Assembly: GCA_045105115.1 (NCBI GenBank)
Contig: JBGCDE010000093.1
Location: 1 to 17,749, forward strand
Reading direction: 5' to 3'
DNA length: 17,749 bases
Origin: JAUIET01 sp045105115
GTDB lineage: Bacteria > Pseudomonadota > Gammaproteobacteria > Pseudomonadales > JAUIET01
A model generated the notes under the pieces. It was not told where the DNA came from. It saw only the letters and a list, made by a program, of their open reading frames with translations, and did no database searches. Of the stretch, positions 1 through 8,269 are shown in pieces. The translations under genes and the position numbers were made by a program. The first letter of the stretch is position 1. Each line of letters opens with the position of its first letter.

Positions 1-3000
1 GATCCAAATGTGGATTACAGGCCGGGTCTTAACTCCACCGGTACATCACTGGGTGAGGCCAATTTTACTAATGCACTGACCAATATCTACAACTATGGCG
101 CTGATGGAGGCAACTGGCGACCTGTTTCAGTCAACTTGCAAACTAATTTCAGACCCGTATGGAATACAACAACAATTGGCGGTTGGGGGCCACGATATTC
201 GGGTCCTAATTTCGAGCAGGCCTACTATTTTAATCGAGATAGTAGTAGACCGGGTTGCGACGGAACAGACTTTGATAACGACTGTTACGTGCGGGTGAAT
301 GTCAGCGCGACCAGTGGACCAGCGAGAACGCGCCCCGAGTTTAACTATGCAGTGTCATCTGACGAGCGAACAAACTTTGCCAACTGGTATCAATACTACT
401 CCTATCGATTTATCGCAGGTAAAACCGTTCTAAGCAGAGCGTTTGCGCCAGAAAATTTGTCTTCTGCGATTCGCGTGGGCCGACAAACCATTAATCGCCG
501 TACGATTCGCTCTGGAAATCCGGGTGGCACTAACTTTGGTGGTAATTCACACGTAGCGGCATTTGATGCAGCCCAGCGAGCTGATTTTTATCAATGGCTG
601 AGTAACGTTAGAAATAATGGTGGTACGCCATTGCGCCAGGCGATTCGTACCGCAGGCAACTATTTCTCGACCACGGGTACAAACAGCCCTTATTCGGTAA
701 GTCCTGGCACTGGCGGAGCTGATCAGGTTTCCTGTCGACTCAATGCCCATATTATGCTGTCGGATGGCTACTGGAATGGTGGCGGTGGCGGTGCCGGTGG
801 CATAACCAGAGATCAGGCAAACGTTAATTTACCTGATGGTACTAACTACGATCCTAATTCTGCCAATCATAATATTTTCAGCGACAGTCAGGCGACAGTG
901 ACTTTGGCAGATTTGGCCTTCCATTACTGGGCAACGGATTTAAGTCCGTTAACTAACAATGTATCGAGTTACTTTCCGCAATCAAGTGGCGACCCCGTCA
1001 CCGATTACTGGAACCCACTCAATGATCCGGCAACCTGGCAGCATATGGTTACTTACCCGATCGCATTTGGTATTGCCGGACTCATTCCTTTTGATGGCAC
1101 ATCCTATAACGCATTGATTAATGGAACTTCATTTACCAACGAACTTGGTTTACCGCAGACCGGCTGGACTACGGTTGGTGTTAGTGAGGGTAGGGCGGAT
1201 GATATGTGGCACACTGCCGTGAATAGTCGCGGACAGTTTTTTAGTGCAAGTAATCCTGATGAACTGGTGAACTCTCTAGTGTCAGTGATGAATGCCATTG
1301 CTGACCGCGAATCATCTGCGGCGTCAGTGGATTTGAACAGTAGTTCTATTGCCGCGGGTGTCGGCGTTTATCAGGCACGTTTCTTTACAGACAATTGGAC
1401 TGGGGACGTTCAAGGGCGACCTATTTCGGACGGCTCTAATAGTAACGCGTGCAATTCAAACCCCATTGCCAGCGTTTGCTCCGCGACCTGGAGTGCTGCC
1501 AGCGAAAATACTGTTGATGATTTATTCCCGGGTGGAGTAGATCAGAGAATTGTCTTTACTGTGGACCCAACAGGAAGCCTTGGTTCGCGCGGGAAGGTGT
1601 TCAGCTGGGCTAATTTGTCAGCAGCGCAGCGCGCTCTGATACAAAACGGTGATGCTCTGTCTGTCGGGCAGCAGAGGCTTGATTTTATTCGGGGTTCGGC
1701 GGCCAATGAAGAAAGTAATGGCGGCAGCTTTAGAACGCGCGACGAGTCGCGACTGGGCGCGGTTGTTCATTCGTCACCGGAGTATGTAGGTAATGGTTTT
1801 GACGCCAGTGGCGAGTTTGATGTGCTTTATCCGGATGATCTGGAAAGTAGTGGCCAGACCCACAGAAATTTCCTGTGCAGTAATGCGACAGACTCAGATT
1901 CTGACGGCATTATTGACTCTTGCAGTTCCGGTATTCGAAATAGTCGTGATCCGGTAGTGTATGTGGGCTCCAACGACGGTATGTTGCATGCTTACGATGG
2001 GCGACTAAACAATTCGGCTGGAGGTAAAGAGCTTTTTAACTTCATACCCAATACCGTCATAGAGAACTTACATGAGTTGTCAGACGTTACTTTTGCAACT
2101 GGCTCTTATGTCGACGGCGAGTTAGCTTCATCAGACGTGTTTTATGGTAACGCCTGGCATACTATTTTGGTGGGTGGGCTTAGAACCGGTGGTCAGGCTT
2201 ACTATGCGCTGGATGTTACCAATCCTGGGGCAATCAGTGGCGAATCAAGCGCTGGAGCAAATCAGTTGGTTCGCTGGGAATTTACCGACACAAACACTAG
2301 CGGGCTGCCTTCAGGTGCCGCGGGCGCAAATGGCGATAACGACCTCGGATTCACATTTGGTGCCCCCCAAATTGTTAAAGTGAATTATACGGCAGGCCAA
2401 TCGAATACCGGTCGCTGGGTGGCGATATTTGGCAATGGCTATAACTCTACTTTTGCCGATGGTTCAGCGTCAACAACGGGTCACGCTGTTGTCTACGTTG
2501 TTGATATTGAAACCGGGCTGCTCATCAAAAAAATGGATACTGAAGCGGGAACTCTTGCCAATCCAAACGGCATCAGTGGACTAGCTCCGATTCTGAATGA
2601 CACCGATTTGACCGTCGATTACGTATATGCCGGTGATTTGCATGGCAATCTGTGGAAGTTTGATATCAGTTCTGACAATCCGGCTGATTGGGGTTCTGCC
2701 TATTCAACTGCCAGCACGCCCGCGCCATTGTTCGCCGCGACTGATGGTTCAAATGCACAGCCGATTCAATCAACACCACGTGTGAGTCGTCATTTCCAGG
2801 GTGGGAATCTGATTTACTTTGGAACCGGTCGCTATTTGCAAGACAGTGACAATGCAAGTAACGCGCAGCAATCTTTCTATGGCATATGGGATAAAGACAA
2901 ATGTACCGTTGGTACTTCGCAACAGGACTGTGCTGACACTACGGCAGGTTCCGCGAAATCGCATGTCAACAACTTTGTGACCCGCGGCAACCTTTTGGCC

Positions 3001-3483
3001 CAAACTGTGACTGTGGATAATGCAGGTATTCGGGAGACCAGCAACAACACAATTAACTGGTCCAGTCAGGATGGATGGTATGTCAACTTTCCTACTGGTG
3101 AGGGAGAGCGCGCAATTGGAACGCCGGTATTGCGTGGAGAAATAGTGATATTTACTACGCTGGAACCAGATGACTCAGTGTGTGATTCTGGCGGTAGTAG
3201 CTGGATTTATGCTCTGGATCGCGTCGACGGCGGTCCACCGCCGGTGCAAGTTTTCGATCACAACGGTGATGGTAGTATCGATTCCGGCGACTACAGTGGC
3301 ATATCTTCTGCGACAAAAATAGATGCGGTGATATCAGACCCTACGTACGCAGAGGGTGCTGACGGTAAAGATTATGTTATCTATGGATCTTCCGACCTCG
3401 GGGGCGCCGGTGGTGGTGTAGGTTCCGCGGCAACGCCAGACACAACGGTTGAAGGTCGCGTTCGCTGGCGACAGTTGAATTAA
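1..3483 (+). CDS. pilY1: PilY1, type IV pilus tip/assembly protein (5' end outside window)
   Basis: The frame is open from base 1, so the visible 1160 codons lack the signal peptide and the start. Numbering counts the first codon in the window as 1. The N-terminal part looks like a von Willebrand A domain: GGTPLR (T209) and LSDGYW (D255) resemble the second and third metal-site motifs, and the first (DxSxS) should lie upstream. The C-terminal half is the PilY1 beta-propeller, with SNDGMLHAYDG, LVGGLRTGGQAYYALDV, FGNGYNS, YAGDLHGNLWKFD and IYFGTGRYL. Intact calcium-type loops occur at 631-639 (DSDSDGIID) and 1086-1094 (DHNGDGSID). The loop just before YAGDLHGNLW, at 865-873, is degenerate, with Leu in the first ligand position. 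PilY1 is a secreted, pilus-associated factor that promotes pilus extension and adhesion. The next genes follow closely, so this is the 3' end of a minor-pilin operon. The assignment is firm; the exact calcium behaviour is inference. Confidence 0.95.
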   Translation, partial: DPNVDYRPGLNSTGTSLGEANFTNALTNIYNYGADGGNWRPVSVNLQTNFRPVWNTTTIGGWGPRYSGPNFEQAYYFNRDSSRPGCDGTDFDNDCYVRVNVSATSGPARTRPEFNYAVSSDERTNFANWYQYYSYRFIAGKTVLSRAFAPENLSSAIRVGRQTINRRTIRSGNPGGTNFGGNSHVAAFDAAQRADFYQWLSNVRNNGGTPLRQAIRTAGNYFSTTGTNSPYSVSPGTGGADQVSCRLNAHIMLSDGYWNGGGGGAGGITRDQANVNLPDGTNYDPNSANHNIFSDSQATVTLADLAFHYWATDLSPLTNNVSSYFPQSSGDPVTDYWNPLNDPATWQHMVTYPIAFGIAGLIPFDGTSYNALINGTSFTNELGLPQTGWTTVGVSEGRADDMWHTAVNSRGQFFSASNPDELVNSLVSVMNAIADRESSAASVDLNSSSIAAGVGVYQARFFTDNWTGDVQGRPISDGSNSNACNSNPIASVCSATWSAASENTVDDLFPGGVDQRIVFTVDPTGSLGSRGKVFSWANLSAAQRALIQNGDALSVGQQRLDFIRGSAANEESNGGSFRTRDESRLGAVVHSSPEYVGNGFDASGEFDVLYPDDLESSGQTHRNFLCSNATDSDSDGIIDSCSSGIRNSRDPVVYVGSNDGMLHAYDGRLNNSAGGKELFNFIPNTVIENLHELSDVTFATGSYVDGELASSDVFYGNAWHTILVGGLRTGGQAYYALDVTNPGAISGESSAGANQLVRWEFTDTNTSGLPSGAAGANGDNDLGFTFGAPQIVKVNYTAGQSNTGRWVAIFGNGYNSTFADGSASTTGHAVVYVVDIETGLLIKKMDTEAGTLANPNGISGLAPILNDTDLTVDYVYAGDLHGNLWKFDISSDNPADWGSAYSTASTPAPLFAATDGSNAQPIQSTPRVSRHFQGGNLIYFGTGRYLQDSDNASNAQQSFYGIWDKDKCTVGTSQQDCADTTAGSAKSHVNNFVTRGNLLAQTVTVDNAGIRETSNNTINWSSQDGWYVNFPTGEGERAIGTPVLRGEIVIFTTLEPDDSVCDSGGSSWIYALDRVDGGPPPVQVFDHNGDGSIDSGDYSGISSATKIDAVISDPTYAEGADGKDYVIYGSSDLGGAGGGVGSAATPDTTVEGRVRWRQLN

Positions 3484-3502
3484 GCCAATTGAGGTTGAAA
3501 GT

Positions 3503-3808
3503 ATGAAACGCTATGTACAGGTACCACTACTTTTTGTTGCGCTTCTATTTGGCGCTAAACTTGTTGCGCAAGAAGCGAAGCCAGCGTATGCGGAATGGCC
3601 CACAGCAGCTATCTATGCGCTAAACCTGAAAGAAAGAAAACTGGTGCTAGACAAGCAAGTTTTTCGCGTAGCCTTGAAAGCATCAATTTCGGATGCCAGT
3701 GAGAATAAAATGGCATTCAGCGACCTTGAACCTCAGTACTTTGTGGCTTACAAACTCGAAGCCTCGACCGGAGATATCGTTGATATAGTCACCCTGGCCA
3801 GACCATGA
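3503..3808 (+). CDS. Small secreted protein, PilY2-like by position and pattern
   Basis: This is a 101-residue protein with a typical signal peptide: MKR, a hydrophobic stretch at about 7-18, and probable cleavage after A22. A clear Shine-Dalgarno (GAGG at 3491-3494) sits 8 bases before the ATG, and the gene starts 19 bases after the pilY1 stop. The mature part alternates hydrophobic and polar residues (AIYALNL..LVLD..VFRVAL, then FSDLEPQYFVAYKL and GDIVDIVTL), which suggests a small all-beta domain. In Pseudomonas aeruginosa a short protein, PilY2, lies in the same place between pilY1 and pilE. Position, size, signal peptide and general pattern agree with PilY2, but I cannot align them here, so I leave the symbol empty. 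A role in PilY1 or minor-pilin function is inferred from context only. The gene appears intact. Confidence 0.8.
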   Translation: MKRYVQVPLLFVALLFGAKLVAQEAKPAYAEWPTAAIYALNLKERKLVLDKQVFRVALKASISDASENKMAFSDLEPQYFVAYKLEASTGDIVDIVTLARP

Positions 3809-3834
3809 GAACGCAGTCAAACAGAGAGAAGGTT

Positions 3835-4296
3835 ATGAAAATTAGTATTTGCGAACAGCGCAAATGCAACAGCGGTTTTACATTGGTAGAGCTGATGATT
3901 GTTGTGGTTATTGTTGGAATTCTGGCGGCGGTTGCTATCCCTAGTTATCAAAGTAGCATTCAGAAATCTCGTAGGGCGGATGCGCAAGGTGCTTTACAGC
4001 AATTCCGCCAGGCTATGGAGCGTTTCTATAGTCAACGTTATACCTATGCGGGCGCCGCAGCTGGGGGGGCGAATTCTGGCGCACCCGCAATTTTTTCCAC
4101 CAAGTCTCCGATTGATGGGGCCGTTACTTATTACAACTTGGCGATAGATGACTCTTCGGCGACAACGTTCACCATCAGTGCTGCACCCACTGCCACAGGC
4201 GGCCAGAATCAAGACCCTTGCGGTACGCTAACGTTGACCAACACTGGGGTGAGAGGTTCGGCCACTCCAGCCAATGGTAAGTGCTGGAACCAATAA
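3835..4296 (+). CDS. pilE: Type IV minor pilin PilE
   Basis: The product is a 153-residue prepilin. The leader MKISICEQRKCNSG is cut by prepilin peptidase PilD after G14. The mature protein starts FTLVE, with the conserved Glu5 (E19), followed by the hydrophobic helix that anchors pilins in the inner membrane and packs in the fibre core. The C-terminal Cys129-Cys150 pair brackets a loop typical of PilE-type pilins (CGTLTLTNTGVRGSA). I chose ATG 3835 because GAGAGAAGG at 3824-3832 precedes it. An in-frame ATG at 3805 overlaps the upstream stop as ATGA and would lengthen the leader to 24 residues, which is less usual. The gene follows pilY1 and the small secreted protein, as in pseudomonads. 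No terminator is visible before the convergent gene 7 bases away. Together with other minor pilins, PilE is expected to prime pilus assembly and present PilY1. Confidence 0.92.
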   Translation: MKISICEQRKCNSGFTLVELMIVVVIVGILAAVAIPSYQSSIQKSRRADAQGALQQFRQAMERFYSQRYTYAGAAAGGANSGAPAIFSTKSPIDGAVTYYNLAIDDSSATTFTISAAPTATGGQNQDPCGTLTLTNTGVRGSATPANGKCWNQ

Positions 4297-4303
4297 GCCG
4301 GTT

Positions 4304-4855
4304 CTAGCAAGCTAAAGTTAAGCTCTCACTGGTTTTTGTCAGTCTTGCTCTGCCAGCTCTGTTCAGAACCAGTTGGCGGGCATAGCGACTGCCACTCTTA
4401 TTCTTCAAGCAGTAGGTAAATGTGCCGAACTCCTTGGCCATCCCGTGTTTGGAAAAACGAATATATTGATTTCGCCGGCCTGAAGCGCGCCATGTCAGCC
4501 TGCCTTGACCTCTTATTTTTGAACCTCTTTCAATCAGTTTATCGTCATCATCAATTTGCCTATTGTCGTTACGGTCGTGAAACAGCAGCGTTCCCGCTTC
4601 CCAAGAACCACCGCAGTGTAAACCATCGGCACTGGCGCAATAGGTTGTTACCACTCCACTTGTTATGGCGGTAGTTCGAGCAAGGCTGAGTGATGCAATT
4701 AGAGTCATCACGTCGCTTCTGGCACGGCTTCGGTCAACAACTTTATTCAGTGGTGGTGATCCGACGGCAACCACTAATGACACGATCAGCAGTATCGTGA
4801 GACCTTCCAGCATAGAGTAGCCGCGCGCATATTGAGCGCGAGTTTGAGCGAGCAT
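4304..4855 (-). CDS. FimT/GspH-family pseudopilin
   Basis: This 183-residue protein has a prepilin-like N-terminus. ARG|YSMLE gives cleavage after G12, with mature Glu5 at E17, followed by a hydrophobic helix (LTILLIVSLVVAVGSPPL). Tyr replaces the usual Phe at mature position 1. The block SWEAGTLLFHDRNDNRQID matches the GspH/FimT signature (Trp-Glu.Gly...Phe.D.N..) that precedes the C-terminal beta domain. FimT pseudopilins belong to the minor-pilin set, and some bind DNA during natural transformation. The basic C-terminal half (many Arg and Lys) would fit DNA binding, but that is inference. The start has a good Shine-Dalgarno, AAGGAGA, 5 bases upstream. The gene usually heads the minor-pilin operon. 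Here it lies at the end on the opposite strand, so it is either relocated or a second copy. Convergence with pilE allows antisense overlap. Confidence 0.88.
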   Translation of the reverse strand: MLAQTRAQYARGYSMLEGLTILLIVSLVVAVGSPPLNKVVDRSRARSDVMTLIASLSLARTTAITSGVVTTYCASADGLHCGGSWEAGTLLFHDRNDNRQIDDDDKLIERGSKIRGQGRLTWRASGRRNQYIRFSKHGMAKEFGTFTYCLKNKSGSRYARQLVLNRAGRARLTKTSESLTLAC

Positions 4856-4886
4856 ATGACTCTCCTTGTCGTGATCGCTTCTTGAA

Positions 4887-4930
4887 TCGCACGTCCTGTG
4901 CGAAATGCTTGTTTAGTCACCAAAGGTGAC
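4887..4930. repeat. Two short perfect inverted repeats upstream of the fimT-like gene
   Basis: TCGCAC/GTGCGA (4887-4892 and 4898-4903, 5-base spacer) and GTCACC/GGTGAC (4916-4921 and 4925-4930, 3-base spacer) lie in the 171-base gap between the 3' end of pilR and the start of the pseudopilin gene. Neither is followed by a T-run on the minus strand, so they are not classic intrinsic terminators. They could be operators for the pseudopilin gene or weak 3' hairpins of the pilR transcript. Both are visible; their function is unknown. Confidence 0.4.
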
Positions 4931-5026
4931 TGCACACAGATTAACCAGAATGGTCAATGTATGGTGTGAGCGAATTCCTACAATTTGAGGCAGATATTGG
5001 CCATTGCTGCTTGTTAAGGGCGGGTA

Positions 5027-6427
5027 TTACTTTATATCGAGCTTCTTGAGCTTGTAGCGCAATGCCCGAAAGGAGATTCCAAGTTGTTCCGCTGCGGCTG
5101 TTTTATTCCATCTGCATTGCTGTAAGGCGCGTTCAATAATGCCTCGTTCTACTTCCTGCAAGTAGCTGTCAAGTGAGTCGAAGGCAGGGTCGCTTTCAAT
5201 ATCAGGAAACAAACTGACAGCGGCTTGCGTTGATGTTGATGGTTGTGCCACTTCGCTTACACTGCTTGTTTCTCTATCTGCGATGCTGGAATTTTTCACA
5301 TGCAGACCAAGGTCATCTGCGCCTATTACTTTGCTTTCGCACATCGCACAAGCGCGTTCAAGAATGTTTTGTAGTTCGCGAACATTGCCTGGAAAATGAT
5401 ATTGGCTGAGCGCTTCCCAGGCCGCATCACTCAAAATATAAGGGTTACTCGGGTCAATTTTTTGGAGGACCAGTTCGCCAATAATTCGAATATCCTCAAC
5501 GCGTTGCCTTAATGCAGGCACTGCGAGCTCGATAACGTTAATGCGATAGAACAAATCCTGCCGAAAGCGATTCTGGCCTACCTCTGACTGCAAGTTCTTG
5601 TGGGTAGCGCTGAGTATTCGAACATCAATACTTGTCTCATGATTGTCGCCTACGGCCCTGACTGATTTTTCCTGGATAGCTCTAAGCAGTTTAACCTGCA
5701 TATCGAGAGGCAGGTCGGCCACCTCATCAAGAAACAGAGTGCCACCATCGGCTGCTTGGAAGAGACCTTGCTTGTCGTTAACCGCTCCAGTAAAGCTCCC
5801 TTTTCTGTGGCCAAAGAATTCGCTTTCCATTAGCTCGGCCGGAATTGCGCCACAGTTGACGGCAACAAAAGATCGGTCAGCACGTGGCCCACTGTTGTGA
5901 ATCAGACGTGCAACCAGTTCTTTACCGCTTCCTGATTCACCGCTGATATAAACTGGCGCCTGGCTGCGCGATAATTTGGATATCTGCCTTCTAAGTTCAA
6001 CCGCTTTGCCAGAATTGCCTAACAGTTCGAGTTCTGGTTCAAGGTTCTCCCCATCGTTACCCGACAGCTTAAGAGCAGATTGAATTAAGCCCCGTAGGCG
6101 TTCCAGCTCGATAGGTTTACTGACAAAATCAAAAGCACCTGATTTGAGCGCCGAGATGGCGGTGTCTACACTCCCGTAGGCCGTGATCACGGCAACGGGC
6201 AGCTTGGGCGCTGCTTCTTGGATATATTTGACCAAATCAAGACCATTCCCGTCTGGTAGATTCATGTCAGTTAGGCAGAGTTCGAAAGAATGCTGCTTGA
6301 GTGCATCAAGAGCTTGCTCGAGTGTTGCAACGCTGCGAGTTTCCAACCCCATTCTCGCCAGAGTAATTTCCAGAAGCTCGCGAATATCTGGCTCATCATC
6401 AACAACTAGAACTTGTGCGCTGGTCAT
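5027..6427 (-). CDS. pilR: PilR, sigma-54-dependent response regulator
   Basis: The product is 466 residues with the NtrC-type order of domains. The receiver domain (about 5-115) has acidic residues DD at 10-11, phospho-acceptor D54 (LTDMNLPDG) and K104. The AAA+ sigma-54 activation domain (about 135-370) has Walker A GESGSGKE (163-170), the sigma-54 contact loop GSFTGA (210-215) and Walker B LFLDE (231-235). GSFTGA in place of GAFTGA is, as I recall, usual for PilR. A Fis-type helix-turn-helix follows at the C-terminus (WNKTAAAEQLGISFRALRYK). PilR is phosphorylated by PilS and activates pilin promoters with RNA polymerase-sigma-54. The start codon overlaps the pilS stop (ATGA), so the two are translationally coupled. 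No sigma-54 promoter was recognised in this window; the target pilA is presumably elsewhere. Confidence 0.95.
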   Translation of the reverse strand: MTSAQVLVVDDEPDIRELLEITLARMGLETRSVATLEQALDALKQHSFELCLTDMNLPDGNGLDLVKYIQEAAPKLPVAVITAYGSVDTAISALKSGAFDFVSKPIELERLRGLIQSALKLSGNDGENLEPELELLGNSGKAVELRRQISKLSRSQAPVYISGESGSGKELVARLIHNSGPRADRSFVAVNCGAIPAELMESEFFGHRKGSFTGAVNDKQGLFQAADGGTLFLDEVADLPLDMQVKLLRAIQEKSVRAVGDNHETSIDVRILSATHKNLQSEVGQNRFRQDLFYRINVIELAVPALRQRVEDIRIIGELVLQKIDPSNPYILSDAAWEALSQYHFPGNVRELQNILERACAMCESKVIGADDLGLHVKNSSIADRETSSVSEVAQPSTSTQAAVSLFPDIESDPAFDSLDSYLQEVERGIIERALQQCRWNKTAAAEQLGISFRALRYKLKKLDIK

Positions 6428-8088
6428 TCTTCTGTTGCCAGTTTTTTCATGGGGTGGGCAAAGGTGATTCTAAAACAACTCTTGCCCTCTCGCGTAGGTA
6501 AATAGTCCAGTCGTGATTGGTTTGCCTCACAAAGCTCACGAGCAATAAAAAGTCCTAGACCTGTACCGCTTGCTTCACTGGTGTGGAAGGGTTCAAACAA
6601 TTGATCAATATGCTCAGTAGGCACTCCATCACCGTCGTCTTCAATATCAATAATTGGAAGCTTATCTGTTACATTTGCGTTCGCAAAAATTCGAATGCGC
6701 TGAACGCCAATTCTTTTCTCACTGTAGCGAAGACCGTTTGAGCAGACATTGCTAAGTACCTGGTCTAGATGACTTGGATCGAAGGCTACTTTAATAGTAT
6801 TCGCGTTATCGCTCAGCGCGATTTCACTATCAGGGTAACTTTGTTGCATCTGTGCAACGAAGCCTTTCAGCCATGCGTTCAACTCAAAACGCTCTGGTTT
6901 CGACGCTCGCCTTCGAGACAGTTGAAGTACGTTCTCTACTATTCGGTTCATCCGCGATGAGTGACTAGTTACGATGTCACAAAGCCTGCGGTCCTCATCA
7001 CTGATGTTTTCAGACTCATTGAGTAATTGGGCTGCGTGACTGATAGCACCTAATGGGTTTCTGATTTCGTGGGCAATACTGGCAGTTAGCCGTCCCAGTG
7101 ATGCGAGTTTTATTTGCTGGGCTTGCTGCCGTGTTCTGCTGGTGTCCTCCAGAAAGATGAGTACTTGCCCTTCGTCCTGCTCGGCCAGCGGCATAAATTC
7201 TGATTGCAAAAGTGCACCGGCCTTGCGTATGCGAAACGGTCTTGTACGTACGTCAGGCCTTTGCTGCCACTGAGTCATACTCTTTAGCAACGGTTCGGGA
7301 AGTTGTTTGTCATTGTTGCTTAAATTTAGCATGGACAAGGCTGAGTCATTGGCGGAATGGAGGTCATGACTTCGGTCAACCACCAATACTCCTGTTTGCA
7401 TTCTGCGAACTATAAGTTGATTAAGATACTCCGAGTGCGCTAATTCTCTAGCTCGTTCAGTCGCGAGTCGTTGGCTAGATTCAATTCGTTCAACCAATAG
7501 TTGAACCAGTAGTACTGTTGCAAAGAATATGGCACCTTGAACGCCGGCATTGACCAGTAAGTTGTTTTCAACAACGCCTAAATTGACCAGATAACTGACA
7601 TTGAGCAGAGTAGCAATGCTGGCCAGGGCGGCAACTAACAATGCCAGTTTATCTCTGAAGAAAATACCGCCGCAAGCAACAGTCAGCGTCATTATCAAAC
7701 TCAAACCAGTGCTTAAGCCACCACTGGCATACGCAATTAAAGTGAGTGCGCCTATATCGACTAGAAAGAAATAGCAGAATAGCTCCAGATTGCTTAGAGA
7801 TTGCTGCTTAAGGCCTGCGTAAAAATGTGCAATAACACTGAGCAGGAAATAGGTGCCAATTGTGAAGAGAAACAAGTTGGGCTTGTAGGCGCTTTCTACT
7901 GTGGTGGTCATCTGCACCAGAAATACGCCGAGTATCAGCGCGGCAAGTACTATTCGATACAAACCAAAAATGCGCAGAGTTTGTTCTGCTTCATGCATTT
8001 GCGAATTGTCGATGCTGAGCGCGTTCACTGGTCGAGAACTCTCACGCTCGACCTTGGTCTCGGTGTTCGGCGCTACAGTACCAGGCAT
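6424..8088 (-). CDS. pilS: PilS, membrane sensor histidine kinase
   Basis: From ATG 8088 the protein has 554 residues. There are six hydrophobic segments, at about 46-60, 72-92, 103-122, 129-144, 148-168 and 180-199, as expected for PilS, which senses pilin subunits in the inner membrane. A PAS-like region follows (RRMQTGVLVVDRSHDL). The HisKA domain carries the phospho-acceptor H340 in SIAHEIRNPLGAISH. The ATPase domain shows the N box (SNVCSNGLRYS, N447/N451), DDGDGVP (485-490) and GTGLGL (508-513). The start is uncertain: ATG 8088 overlaps the upstream gene by 47 bases and lacks a clear Shine-Dalgarno, whereas GTG 8028 lies just after that gene's stop, with GAGAG upstream. ATG 7998 (MHEAEQTLRIFGLYR) best matches the N-terminus of known PilS. 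All three keep the full membrane and kinase regions. PilR is immediately downstream. Confidence 0.93.
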   Translation of the reverse strand: MPGTVAPNTETKVERESSRPVNALSIDNSQMHEAEQTLRIFGLYRIVLAALILGVFLVQMTTTVESAYKPNLFLFTIGTYFLLSVIAHFYAGLKQQSLSNLELFCYFFLVDIGALTLIAYASGGLSTGLSLIMTLTVACGGIFFRDKLALLVAALASIATLLNVSYLVNLGVVENNLLVNAGVQGAIFFATVLLVQLLVERIESSQRLATERARELAHSEYLNQLIVRRMQTGVLVVDRSHDLHSANDSALSMLNLSNNDKQLPEPLLKSMTQWQQRPDVRTRPFRIRKAGALLQSEFMPLAEQDEGQVLIFLEDTSRTRQQAQQIKLASLGRLTASIAHEIRNPLGAISHAAQLLNESENISDEDRRLCDIVTSHSSRMNRIVENVLQLSRRRASKPERFELNAWLKGFVAQMQQSYPDSEIALSDNANTIKVAFDPSHLDQVLSNVCSNGLRYSEKRIGVQRIRIFANANVTDKLPIIDIEDDGDGVPTEHIDQLFEPFHTSEASGTGLGLFIARELCEANQSRLDYLPTREGKSCFRITFAHPMKKLATEE

Positions 8089-8269
8089 CGTCGCTTCGTA
8101 TGGCGTTATCTTCGGGTACGTGCGTGCCACAAACTTGGCAGGCTACCATGCTGCCGCTTGACTGAGCAGTGGCTTGCCCTGATCCCGCCGTTTTCTTCTT
8201 CACAAAACGCCATATTAACCAAATGCAAAACAATACTGCGAGCAGGCGCAACAGACCGATAAATCCCAT
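8042..8269 (-). CDS. PP0621-family small membrane protein with zinc-ribbon motif
   Basis: This is a 75-residue protein with one N-terminal membrane segment (about 4-22), a basic patch (RFVKKK) and a C-terminal metal-binding-like motif: CQVCG, then WYCSAEH. That gives CxxC plus CxxxH ligands, suggesting one zinc site in the cytoplasm. The Shine-Dalgarno GGAGGG, 8 bases before ATG, is the strongest in the window. Proteins of this pattern are annotated as the PP0621 family, function unknown, and as I recall they often sit directly upstream of pilS. Here the gene is the first of a minus-strand unit with pilS and pilR, and its 3' end overlaps possible pilS starts. A link to PilS signalling is a guess from position. 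The 214 bases upstream, to the end of bamD, hold only a poor promoter-like match (TTTACA, 15 bases, TTTAAT at 8314-8340). Confidence 0.85.
   Translation of the reverse strand: MGFIGLLRLLAVLFCIWLIWRFVKKKTAGSGQATAQSSGSMVACQVCGTHVPEDNAIRSDDAWYCSAEHRDQGRA

Noticed and set aside
7801..8262. Open frame of 153 codons on the plus strand across the pilS start and the PP0621-type gene
   Set aside because: The minus-strand genes here have clear membrane and zinc-ribbon features; the plus frame shows no protein-like pattern.
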